NCBI GenBank assembly: GCA_963794215.1
Contig: CAWCCQ010000004.1
Span: forward strand, 558,001 to 622,000
Direction of reading: 5' to 3'
Source: DATKRB01 sp963794215
GTDB lineage: Bacteria > Actinomycetota > Acidimicrobiia > Acidimicrobiales > RAAP-2
DNA length: 64,000 nucleotides
Every line of letters begins with the position of its first letter. Positions within the stretch are counted from its first letter, which is position 1. Of the stretch, positions 46,308 to 53,897 are shown piece after piece. The notes under the pieces are model-generated. The model searched no databases. It had not been told where the DNA came from and saw only the letters and a list, made by a program, of their open reading frames with translations. Position numbers and translations under genes: made by a program.

Positions 46308-46784
46308 TTACTCATCCAAGCGATCGAGGTTCCACCGAACGATGCGGAACCCGTGAGCCACGGCGTTGATGAGTCCGTCTCGGTCGAATTGGCCGTCGTC
46401 TCGCCGGGCGATGGGGATGAAGCCTGCGGCTCTCGCGTTGACTGCGGTCATGGTCATGAGCGCGTCGTCGACCTCGTCGGCGTCGTCGATGAGATCTGGG
46501 CGTGCGGTGACATCGCGCCCGCTGAGTCGGATCCGTTCGGGGCGGCCGGACTCGAGGTTGAGCTTCCAGTTGCCGCCTACCGGCGTTAGTAGGGAATTCC
46601 CGTCTCTGAAATAGCTCACCGGCTGTCGGTAGCGGCGTCCGCTGCGTCTCCCCGTGAGGTAGAGCAGCGTCAGTCGCTTGCTGAGCGGCGTCGAGAACGG
46701 CAGGGCGAGGATTCGACGCATCGGCGGGTTGACGAGTCGCATCAACCTCGCTTGGCGGCGCATCCATGGTGGCCGGTTGCTCAT
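46308..46784 (-). CDS. Deazaflavin (F420)-dependent nitroreductase family protein
   Basis: A 158-residue protein. The ATG at 46784 has GGAGAG five bases upstream. Core features are LTLLYLTGRRSGRRYRQPVS (the split beta-barrel with the GRRSG motif), GGNWKLNLES and DRDGLINAVAHGFRIVRW. The family (Ddn/DUF385-like) binds F420 and reduces small molecules or quinones, although many members are uncharacterised. It follows the SDR gene by 85 bp on the same strand and is probably in one operon with it, under the MarR-type regulator. A collapsed second copy lies at 37741. Confidence 0.82.
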   Translation of the reverse strand: MSNRPPWMRRQARLMRLVNPPMRRILALPFSTPLSKRLTLLYLTGRRSGRRYRQPVSYFRDGNSLLTPVGGNWKLNLESGRPERIRLSGRDVTARPDLIDDADEVDDALMTMTAVNARAAGFIPIARRDDGQFDRDGLINAVAHGFRIVRWNLDRLDE

Positions 46785-46868
46785 CGAGCTCTCCGTGTTC
46801 ATGTTTTGTTCGTCTCGCTCTCGCCGCTGACCGGCGTTGGCGGTTTCGGCGTGTCTGGTCGTCTACAT

Positions 46869-47627
46869 CTAGACAAGGACAGAGCCCCCGGCGATGTCCA
46901 GGGTGATCCCGCTGATCCACGAGGAGTGATCGGAGGCCAGGAACAAGGCGGCGTGGGCAACATCATCTGGCGTCCCGAGGCGTTGGACCGGATGGGTGTG
47001 GCGCAGCTGCTTTTGAGTGGTTTCGGGTATCTGTTGCTGGTTGCGTTGGGTCAGGATCGTTTCGGGGGCCAGACAGTTGACCCGAATGCCATCGGGTCCT
47101 GCTTGGGCGGCTAGCTCCTTGGTGAGTACTTCGATACCTGCCTTGGCGGCGGCGTAAGCCAGTGGCGACTGGGGCGTCGGGCGTCGGGCAGCGGCCGAGG
47201 ACATCGTGATGATTGTGCCGCGATGGCGTCGTTTCATTCCGGGCAGGAAAGCCTTGATGGTCAAGAAGGTCGCGTTGAGGTTGGCGTCGATTGATCCTCG
47301 CCACTCGGCCTCGGCGATGTCTTCGAGCGGCCCCGGCCGAACAGTGCTGCCACCGGCGTTGGCGACCAAGATGGCGATCGGGCCGAGATGTTGCTCGATC
47401 ATGGTTCGCATGGCTTCGATCTCGTCGTACTGGGTGAGGTCGCTAATCGCGGCGAGGGCACGACCGCCGGTTGCCTCAATGTCCGCAACCACGGCCCGCA
47501 CCGCGTTGGCGTCGCGACCATGGACGATGACGGCAGCGCCTCGCTCGGCGAAGAGTCTGGCGATGGCGGCCCCGATGCCCCGCGAGCTTCCGGTGACCAG
47601 CGCGACGCGGCCGTCCAGGTCGGTCAT
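46869..47627 (-). CDS. SDR-family oxidoreductase
   Basis: A 252-residue classical short-chain dehydrogenase. NAD(P) motif TGSSRGIG (residues 12-19), LVANAGG, catalytic Ser in TIITMSSAAARR and YAAAK, and a usual end (FLASDHSSWISGITLDIAGG). AGGAGAAGGG precedes the ATG at 47627, which overlaps the stop of the upstream NTF2-like gene (ATGA). The substrate is unknown; with the F420-type reductase it likely reduces or oxidises a xenobiotic or secondary compound. Confidence 0.9.
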   Translation of the reverse strand: MTDLDGRVALVTGSSRGIGAAIARLFAERGAAVIVHGRDANAVRAVVADIEATGGRALAAISDLTQYDEIEAMRTMIEQHLGPIAILVANAGGSTVRPGPLEDIAEAEWRGSIDANLNATFLTIKAFLPGMKRRHRGTIITMSSAAARRPTPQSPLAYAAAKAGIEVLTKELAAQAGPDGIRVNCLAPETILTQRNQQQIPETTQKQLRHTHPVQRLGTPDDVAHAALFLASDHSSWISGITLDIAGGSVLV

Positions 47628-48069
47628 TGTCCCTTCTCCTCTTCGTTCGTGGTGGCACTGGTCTCGGCGGAGTCGGTCGGTCCTGGCACGGGTGGGGAGC
47701 CCTGGGTGCCGGCGATGAAGCTCATGTGGACGGCGGCCAGCCGCACGGTCTCCGAGCCTGACGCAATGACGAGCGTGGCGCGGAGCGCTTCGGGAAGGGG
47801 CTGACGTTGATAGGTGCCACGGGCGTTGTTGCGCGCCAAGACAACAGCAACGCCGCCATAGCGGCGAATCTGGAGTTCTTCGAGACTGAACTGCTCGTAG
47901 GCCAGGCCTTGGCGATGGCGGTCCAGCCCATGCGGGCCGAGGGAGGGTGAATCCGAGTGGACCGACACTAGAGAAGTCCTCCGGTGAGGAGGGCCGCCAG
48001 CTGCTCGGTATCTCCGGCGCGCTCGGCAGCGGTCCATCGCGTGAGGAATGCGTGGATCTGCTCTGACAT
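47624..48069 (-). pseudogene. NTF2-like (SnoaL/DUF4440-type) protein, frameshifted
   Basis: From the ATG at 48069 (AGGAG upstream): MSEQIHAFLTRWTAAERAGD, TEQLAALLT, then in the next frame EDFSSVGPLGFTLPRPAWAG, and in the third LAYEQFSLEELQIRRYGGVA, VVLARNNARGTYQRQPLPE and VRLAAVHMSFIAGTQGSPPV. This is a complete NTF2-like domain split by two single-base shifts near 48000 and 47935. The stop is coupled to the SDR start. It may be intact if the shifts are errors. Confidence 0.68.
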
Positions 48070-48113
48070 CTGGGTGGGTCTCCTTGGGCGAAGGCGCTCT
48101 CGATAACCATAGT

Positions 48114-48130
48114 TCTCTAAGGCTTAGAGA
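48114..48130. promoter_or_regulatory. Candidate MarR operator TCTCTAAG-G-CTTAGAGA
   Basis: A perfect palindrome with 8-bp arms in the 100-bp gap between the NTF2-SDR-nitroreductase operon and the divergent marR gene, the normal place for a MarR operator. Confidence 0.7.
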
Positions 48131-48171
48131 TCAAATCATTAGACATCGTTGGGTGGTGCTATCCTGACCAG

Positions 48172-48645
48172 GTGTCGCCTCCTGCCCAGCCACCGATCGG
48201 TCTTCATCTGGCCAGTGCTGCCCGGATCGTGCGGCGGGCCTTCGATGAGGCGCTCGCCGAAGCCGGAGGTTCTCAGCCGGTGTGGTTGGTACTGCTCAAC
48301 CTGAAGGTCCGACGCCCCGCCAACCAGCGGGAACTGGCCGAGGCAGTCGGGGTCAGGGAGGCCACGCTCACCCACCACCTCAATTCCATGGACGCCGAAG
48401 GGCTCATCACTCGGCAACGCGACACCGCCAACCGTCGGATTCATGTGGTGGAGCTGACCGACGCGGGTGAGGAGTCGTTCCTTCGTTTGCGGGCGGCGGC
48501 GATGTCGTTCGACCGGCGGCTCCGAGCCGGCATCAGTGAGAAAGAAGTGGCCAGTCTCGAAGGCGTACTCGACCGTCTGGTCCGAAACGTGGCGGCTGAT
48601 GACGAACCTCGCCACTGGGCCGGGCTCTTGGAGGCCAACTCTTAG
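48172..48645 (+). CDS. MarR-family transcriptional regulator
   Basis: A 157-residue winged-helix protein from the GTG at 48172: NQRELAEAVGVREATLTHHL is the recognition HTH, GLITRQRDTANRRIHVVELT the wing, and LDRLVRNVAADDEPRHW the C-terminal dimer helix. It probably binds the palindrome at 48114 and represses both itself and the divergent operon until a ligand binds. A short copy of its C-terminus survives at 37998. Confidence 0.85.
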   Translation: MSPPAQPPIGLHLASAARIVRRAFDEALAEAGGSQPVWLVLLNLKVRRPANQRELAEAVGVREATLTHHLNSMDAEGLITRQRDTANRRIHVVELTDAGEESFLRLRAAAMSFDRRLRAGISEKEVASLEGVLDRLVRNVAADDEPRHWAGLLEANS

Positions 48646-48903
48646 TCAACCCGGGTGACCGCAGTCACTGCCACCTTCGCGTGCCGAACCGAAGGTCGTG
48701 TCCGAACGGGTGGAGGTTGGAAATGTTTGCGGTGACGGGCCATACCCCATCGCGGAGGTTGTGGACATCGCGGTCGCTTGCGACGAGCTCGTCCACGCGG
48801 GAGCGGAGGGAATCAGGGAACCCGGCGACGTGCGACAGGGCAAGCTCGACGCCTGTCATCAAGCAGGCCGCAACAGGCTCGGCAGTAGATTAGGCTCGAA
48901 GCG
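48646..48903. other. Gap with overlapping short frames
   Basis: A 65-codon minus-strand frame (48665-48862; SRVDELVASDRDVHNLRDGV, then NISNLHPFGHDLRFG) looks somewhat protein-like, but no family or start signal supports it. Confidence 0.3.
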
Positions 48904-49269
48904 ATGACGAAGAACGATGACTGGCGCGTCGCGATGCTTTCTCGACTCCGCACGTTGATCGAGCAGGCCGATCCACAGGTGGTTGAGGAACGCAAGTGGG
49001 TCAAGTCGTCGAATCCCGACGGCGTTCCAACCTGGTACCACGATGGAATCATCTGCACGGGCGAGACGTACAAGACACACGTGAAATTAACCTTCGCGAG
49101 GGGCGCCCGCCTGAAGGACCCCGGACGACTGTTCAATGCCAGCCTCGAGGGCAACCTCCGCCGTGCCATCGATCTTCAAGAAGGCGACAAGGTTGACGAA
49201 AAGGAGTTGAAGGATTTCATCCGAGAGGCTGTGGCTCTCAACGAGGCATCGGTCAAGAAGGCGAAGTAA
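48904..49269 (+). CDS. DUF1801 domain protein
   Basis: A 121-residue protein: LIEQADPQVVEERKWVKSSN, WYHDGIICTGETYKTHVKLT, FARGARLKDPGRLFN and LKDFIREAVALNEASVKKAK. This is the DUF1801 fold (YdhG/Fra-like), a small cytosolic family, some members linked to iron handling in Bacillus. It stands alone with no operon partner; the function is unknown. Confidence 0.8.
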   Translation: MTKNDDWRVAMLSRLRTLIEQADPQVVEERKWVKSSNPDGVPTWYHDGIICTGETYKTHVKLTFARGARLKDPGRLFNASLEGNLRRAIDLQEGDKVDEKELKDFIREAVALNEASVKKAK

Positions 49270-49602
49270 TCCGCAAAAAGGGGGCCAGTCAACGGGTCCA
49301 GCTCTCTGGAGCGGGCAGTCGTCTTCGTACATCGAGAATCCTGGCTGTGTTCCGAGGCGCTCTATCGGGGGTTGGCCGACAACTCGGGCTGCAGGGGCTC
49401 TCCAGCGAGACATGAAACTGCGGGATGCCCGGCCACCTGGTTCCCATCCTATGCCTCTGGCGGAATTTGGCGCACCGACCAGTCCTCGAAGCGAGGTCGA
49501 GGCGATAGGTCGACGCCCAGAACGCCCATTAGGTGGATCGGCCGGTGAGCCAGGGTCGAAGCCAGCGGAGGGAGGTCGGACGAGCTTCGCGGCGTGTCGT
49601 GA
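49270..49602. other. Gap without a recognisable gene
   Basis: Short frames on both strands; nothing supported. Confidence 0.35.
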
Positions 49603-50317
49603 TCAGACGGCGGCGCGTAGCCCGCATAGCATGGCCTCGCGCAGCTCCCTCCATAGACAATCGACCGCCGTGAACCCCGCCTCATGAAGCCATCGCAGCT
49701 GGTTTTGCAGTGTTGCGTGCTCGACGTCGTCGGTTGCGGTGCTGCTTGCTCCACGCCAGGCGCTAATACCGGTCGCTTGGGCATAGAGCTCGGACAGGAG
49801 CGGCGAGCTCGGGAAGATATAGTCGATGTTGAGGAATGCCCCTCCGGGCGCTACCAGCGTGCAGATCTCGCATACACGTCCCGGATTGCCGCTGGATCGC
49901 GGAGGTTGTGGATCGCGATCGCGGACACGACCGCGTCGAACGGCCCGCCAAGGGCGTTGCTCCAGCCCGCTTCTCGCAGGTCCGAGCACCGATAGTCGAC
50001 CCGCGTGCCGAATCGGACGAGGCGCTTTCTTGCGGAGGCGATCATCGGTGCGGGTAATCGTGCAGCACGACCGTGCTGTTCGGGAACTCCTGGAGTACCT
50101 GAGCCGCGAGTTCGCCATAGCCGCCGCCGAGATCGAGAACGCTGATGTCCCGCTCCTTCTCGAACGGCAGAATAGACACGGCACGGCGCAATCTCGGCCG
50201 CCGCTCACCGTCGCGGGTGACGTCGGAAGCGATCCACTGCCGGACGTAGGTCTCCGAGAGCCAGTCGTGCTCGCCAGGTGGGACGGCTCTGCCGATCACG
50301 TCTCGGGGATCGCTCAC
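49603..50317 (-). pseudogene. SAM-dependent methyltransferase, two frameshifts
   Basis: Frame pieces in order: MSDPRDVIGRAVPPGEHDWL from a GTG at 50317, with the SAM motif ISVLDLGGGYGELAAQVLQE and VVLHDYPH; then MIASARKRLVRFGTRVDYRC, GPFDAVVSAIAIHNLRDPAA; then APGGAFLNIDYIFPSSPL and a helical C-terminus ending LREAMLCGLRAAV. The shifts lie at about 50042 (a missing C) and 49865. The GTG overlaps the stop of the upstream VOC gene (GTGA), so the pair is coupled. Confidence 0.7.
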
Positions 50318-50730
50318 GCCGAAGCTCGCGCCGCTTCACGCTCCGCCATCCGTTCGTGAGCCGACAGGGGAAGCAGCTCGATTCGGTGTCCGTCGGGATC
50401 GTGGAGGAACACCGTGTTGCGCGGAGTCCTTTCGGAGGTCGCGACCCCCGCCTTCGCCAGCAGTGCCACGACCTCGTCGAGGCCATCCGCGGCGACGCAC
50501 AGGGCCATGTGGTTCATCTCCTCGCCGCCGTGGGCATCCCCGGACACCTCGAACAGATCGAGACCCTGAATGCCGCAGCGGAGGAAGCACATCTTGCGCC
50601 CCGAGCCAGCGGCAATGCTGCGACTCTCGAAACCGAGAACCTCCATGTAGAACCTCATGGAGCGCTCGACGTCATTCACGTGCAACACCACATGGTTGAT
50701 GCCCGTCACCTTGAGTGTCGGTGTAGCCAT
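50314..50730 (-). CDS. VOC-family (glyoxalase/dioxygenase-like) protein
   Basis: A 138-residue metal-dependent fold with two beta-alpha-beta-beta-beta modules: INHVVLHVNDVERSMRFYME, VLGFESRSIA, then EEMNHMALCVAADGLDEVVA and FLHDPDGHRIELLPL. The metal-site residues are H (NHVVLH), H (NHMAL) and E (RIELLP). The ATG at 50730 is preferred over a GTG at 50739. It is coupled by GTGA overlap to the methyltransferase that follows, so the two may act on one substrate. Confidence 0.85.
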   Translation of the reverse strand: MATPTLKVTGINHVVLHVNDVERSMRFYMEVLGFESRSIAAGSGRKMCFLRCGIQGLDLFEVSGDAHGGEEMNHMALCVAADGLDEVVALLAKAGVATSERTPRNTVFLHDPDGHRIELLPLSAHERMAEREAARASA

Positions 50731-51365
50731 CGGGCGCACCCCCTTTCCTTGTCGAAGCGAGATCGTCTCCGGGGAGCCTACGACGCGCGGCGGCCGGCGT
50801 CACCCTCTTCACCTCTGGGGATGCGGGTCCGCGGAGGTGAGTTGCCAGCAGCCCGACCGCGTACCGCCTGCCGTGACCGTGCCGAGCATTCTCTCTAGTG
50901 GCCGATGCCCGTTACGGTAGGCAACGTCCACGCACACCAAGCGATCCATCGGGTGCGCCCCCCGGTCCTCGAGTCCATCGGATGGCTCGGATAGTGCGGT
51001 CCCAAAGCGCGCCTCGCACCGGTTGCCAGAGCTGCCGCCGGAGTGCGTGGTCAGCGCCCAACGCCGGGCGCCGCGCCCGGTGCCTTGGTCGACAAACTTG
51101 CTCGACGAGCACTCAGGTGGAGGTTCTGGATGACATTTCTCCAAGGACGGTGCGGCCGAGGAGCGGACAGGGTATGAATCGACTGCGCGGGAACAGACCC
51201 AAGCACCGGTGCCGAACCGGGGAAACCGTCTGGGACTGCCGAACTGGCCATCTTCCATCCGATCGTTATCCGACTGCCGAATTCTGGCCGGTTGTAGTCC
51301 CGAACACTCGCGAGATCACGGCGCGGCATGGATGCTGCTCAATAGCGATTTGCGGATGGCGCGGT
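50731..51365. other. 635-bp region without a recognisable gene
   Basis: Several overlapping long frames on both strands are typical GC-rich shadows; none shows a family pattern. Confidence 0.4.
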
Positions 51366-51913
51366 CTAGGCGCGTCGGCCCAGGAAGTACAGCAGGCGTG
51401 CTTGCTCGTCCGCCCCCACTGGCGGATCGAGCTTCGGACCAAAGACCCCGGGTTGACGGATCATCGTGTCCATGGGCTGCAGCATCTCCCAAGCGAAGCG
51501 CACCACGTCTGGGTCGAGGCGGTCGTCACCGCCGACAGCTCGTGCCAGGTCCCAGGTATGAATGTGGGTGTCCATCGAGACCAGACTCCCGAGAGCCTCC
51601 TCGAGCGGAATGGGGCCACCGGGTCCGTTCACCGGCTTGCTCAATAGACCAGGATCCTTGCTCAGGCTGCTCATACGCTCATGGGCTTCGGACCAGGCCC
51701 GCTCTGGGTCGTCGTCGGCCCCCAATTCTGAGCCTCGCTCCCTGTCGCGGACGCAACCATCGAACGATGATTGCCGACCACGTGAGCGACGACATCGCGC
51801 GTGGACCAACCTTCGCAGGGGGACGGAGCGCCCCATCTGTCGGTTGGAACAGCCCTGACCCTCCGGTCGAATCCAGCCGCAACGAGCTCGTAACGGTCGA
51901 TCGCCTCGCTCAT
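51366..51913 (-). pseudogene. TIGR03086-type metal-binding (mycothiol maleylpyruvate isomerase-like) protein, frameshifted
   Basis: From the ATG at 51913 (GGGAGGTAGAC upstream): MSEAIDRYELVAAGFDRRVR, CEGWSTRDVVAHVVGNHRSM. After a shift near 51730: WSEAHERMSSLSKDPGLLSK, SLVSMDTHIHTWDLARAVGG and a helical end (VGADEQARLLYFLGRRA). The conserved His residues (VAHVVGNH, DTHIHTWDLA) are those of the DinB/MDMPI metal site. About 180 residues, normal size; the single shift may be an error. Confidence 0.72.
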
Positions 51914-52258
51914 GTCTACCTCCCATCTTTGTGCGCGACTCAACCTTAGGTGCCGCTCGAGTTGCCGTCCTCGTGCGGGCCACTTCCGACAGAACCAAGA
52001 GGACTCCGAGGACCTCCCTTTCAGCGGTGGCCACGGAACATCCTCCAACTGGGGCCGGTAACCGCGTGGGCCGAGGGGCCCTGTCGTCGGGTCGTGACCG
52101 CATTCTGCGCAGGCCCACGGCGGGCCGGCCCTCTGGGCCTTTCGGTGCCGACCGAAAAAATGGCCCCGCCGCGATGAATGTCAGAGCGGCTTATCGTCGA
52201 ACCTCGCAGAAGACAGCTCCGGCGGTTAGCGACGGGTGAGACGGTAAGGAGAGCAGCC
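51914..52258. other. Gap between divergent genes
   Basis: No gene or strong site seen; should hold promoters of both neighbours. Confidence 0.4.
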
Positions 52259-52696
52259 ATGAGCCGGGTCAGCACCTACTTGAACTTCATGGGGACGACT
52301 GAGGAAGCCTTCAGTTTCTACAGCTTTGTCTTCGGCACCGAGATCACCGGTGAGATTGCCCGTATGGGGAACATGCCGAGCGGACCCGGATCGCCCGAGC
52401 TGTCCGACGCCGAGAAGAAGATGATCGCCCACGTCGAATTGCCGATTCTGGCTGGCCACGTCCTGATGGGCACCGACATGCTCGGCTCCATGGGCCATGA
52501 GCTCAAAGTTGGAAACAATGTGACAATCTGCCTTGAGCCCGACAGCCGGGCGGAGACCGACCGCCTCTACGCTGCTCTCAGCGAGGGCGGAAGTGACTCG
52601 ACGGGAATGCAGGAGATGCCCTGGGCGTACTGGGGGTGCAGCCTGGACCGCTTCGGTATTCGCTGGATGTTCAACTGCTACGAGCCGGCCCCTTAG
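52259..52696 (+). CDS. PhnB-type VOC protein
   Basis: A 145-residue protein with AAGGAGAGC before the ATG. STYLNFMGTTEEAFSFYSFV, FGTEITGEIARMGNMP, LPILAGHVLMGTDMLGSMGH, NVTICLEPDSRAETDRLYAAL and WMFNCYEP match the PhnB/3-demethylubiquinone-methyltransferase-like VOC group. These are small cytosolic dimers; most have no known substrate. It stands as a single gene. Confidence 0.86.
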   Translation: MSRVSTYLNFMGTTEEAFSFYSFVFGTEITGEIARMGNMPSGPGSPELSDAEKKMIAHVELPILAGHVLMGTDMLGSMGHELKVGNNVTICLEPDSRAETDRLYAALSEGGSDSTGMQEMPWAYWGCSLDRFGIRWMFNCYEPAP

Positions 52697-52957
52697 GGCC
52701 ATTTTCCACCATCACCCTCAGGCCTGGTGGCGGCAAAGCGAGCAACAACTGAGTTCGGCGTTGTCAGCGCTTGACGGCGTCGCCGATCTCGCCCATTTCC
52801 CGGCGTGCGCGCGTAGGCGACCACACGCTTGCCCGACCTGCGCCAAGATAGGAATCGCGCCCGGAATACCCAATGTCAGTACAGATCACTCGCCGAGAGG
52901 ATCCCGCCCGCTGCCAAAGCTCGTCGCGCTAGGTCAGGACGACGAGATCGGTGCCCG

Positions 52958-53803
52958 TCAGACCGGGCCTTTCGCCTCGAGCGATCGCCCCGTCGAGACT
53001 CCCAGTCCCTCGGCGAACTCGTCAATAGAGATCGGTGCGAGGGCGGAGTCGGTGTTTCTCATCGCGACAGCCCAGTCCCGTACTCCTTGCAGGTCTCGCC
53101 ACCGTTCCTCTCGCACTCTTAGCACTCTGTTCTGGGTGAATCCGGCTTCGGAGAAGGTCGTTACGACCTTCTCCAGGGTCGGCCAGTGGGTGGCTACGGC
53201 GGCAGCTGCGGGGAAGTGCCTGATGAGTTCTACCTCTTCGAGGCGACCAGGGAACGAATTGCGGATCATTACCGAGGCCCCCTCCGCGAGAGTCCTGCGT
53301 AGTTCCCCAGCGCACGCAGAGATGTCGGTCAAGTGGTGCACCACGGTCGAGAGCCAGGCAGCGCGGAACGCATCCCGGCCGAAGGGCACGTGCTCGGCGC
53401 TGGCCGCCACGTAGTGGGCCCTTGACGGCAAGCCGATCTCGGCGCCTACCTCGCGCATACCTGAGGAGGGCTCGAGAGCTATCACCTTGGCGTCGAACCA
53501 AGTGACGAAGGCTCTTGTCCACAGGCCAGTCCCGGCCCCGATATCGAGAAGAGGTTCGTGTCCTGGGCGAATGAACGCGCCCAGGAACCGACGCCAGGGT
53601 TCGAGCTGGTCGAGAGGCACTTCCCGACCTGCTCGGTAGCGCCTGGCCTCTCGGTCATAGTCGATCCACACCGCCCCTAGCTTGGCATAAAGACGATTCG
53701 GGCTGCTCCGGTGCCCGCTTAGGTCGACCGTCCAGTCGACCAGCTCCTTGGCCGGTAGGAACCTTCTTCCGAGCCCAAGGTTGAGTCTCCTGACGTGCTC
53801 CAT
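52958..53803 (-). CDS. Class I SAM-dependent methyltransferase
   Basis: A 281-residue protein from the ATG at 53803. The SAM motif is LLDIGAGTGLWTRAF, followed by VIALEPSSGM, YVAASAEHVPFGRDAFRAAW and a histidine-rich LSTVVHHLTD, typical of UbiE/COQ5-like enzymes acting on small molecules. The start is uncertain: the open frame extends up to 53971, but that would overlap the permease gene, and the upstream part has no signature. Substrate unknown. It follows the FtsX permease on the same strand with about 95 bp between them. Confidence 0.82.
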   Translation of the reverse strand: MEHVRRLNLGLGRRFLPAKELVDWTVDLSGHRSSPNRLYAKLGAVWIDYDREARRYRAGREVPLDQLEPWRRFLGAFIRPGHEPLLDIGAGTGLWTRAFVTWFDAKVIALEPSSGMREVGAEIGLPSRAHYVAASAEHVPFGRDAFRAAWLSTVVHHLTDISACAGELRRTLAEGASVMIRNSFPGRLEEVELIRHFPAAAAVATHWPTLEKVVTTFSEAGFTQNRVLRVREERWRDLQGVRDWAVAMRNTDSALAPISIDEFAEGLGVSTGRSLEAKGPV

Positions 53804-53897
53804 GGTCCGCGGCGATCTTGAAAGCGAGCGAAACCGCGCTGGAAACGGGTTAACTGCGAAGTCCCACGCGCCACAATGTGAGGCACAGGCGGGCCTC

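Noticed and set aside
50898..51647. 250-codon plus-strand ORF
   Set aside because: Overlaps several equally long frames, and partly the TIGR03086 gene on the other strand; no protein-like pattern.
52533..53414. 293-codon plus-strand frame
   Set aside because: Covers the end of the PhnB-type gene and the antisense of a conserved methyltransferase; a shadow.
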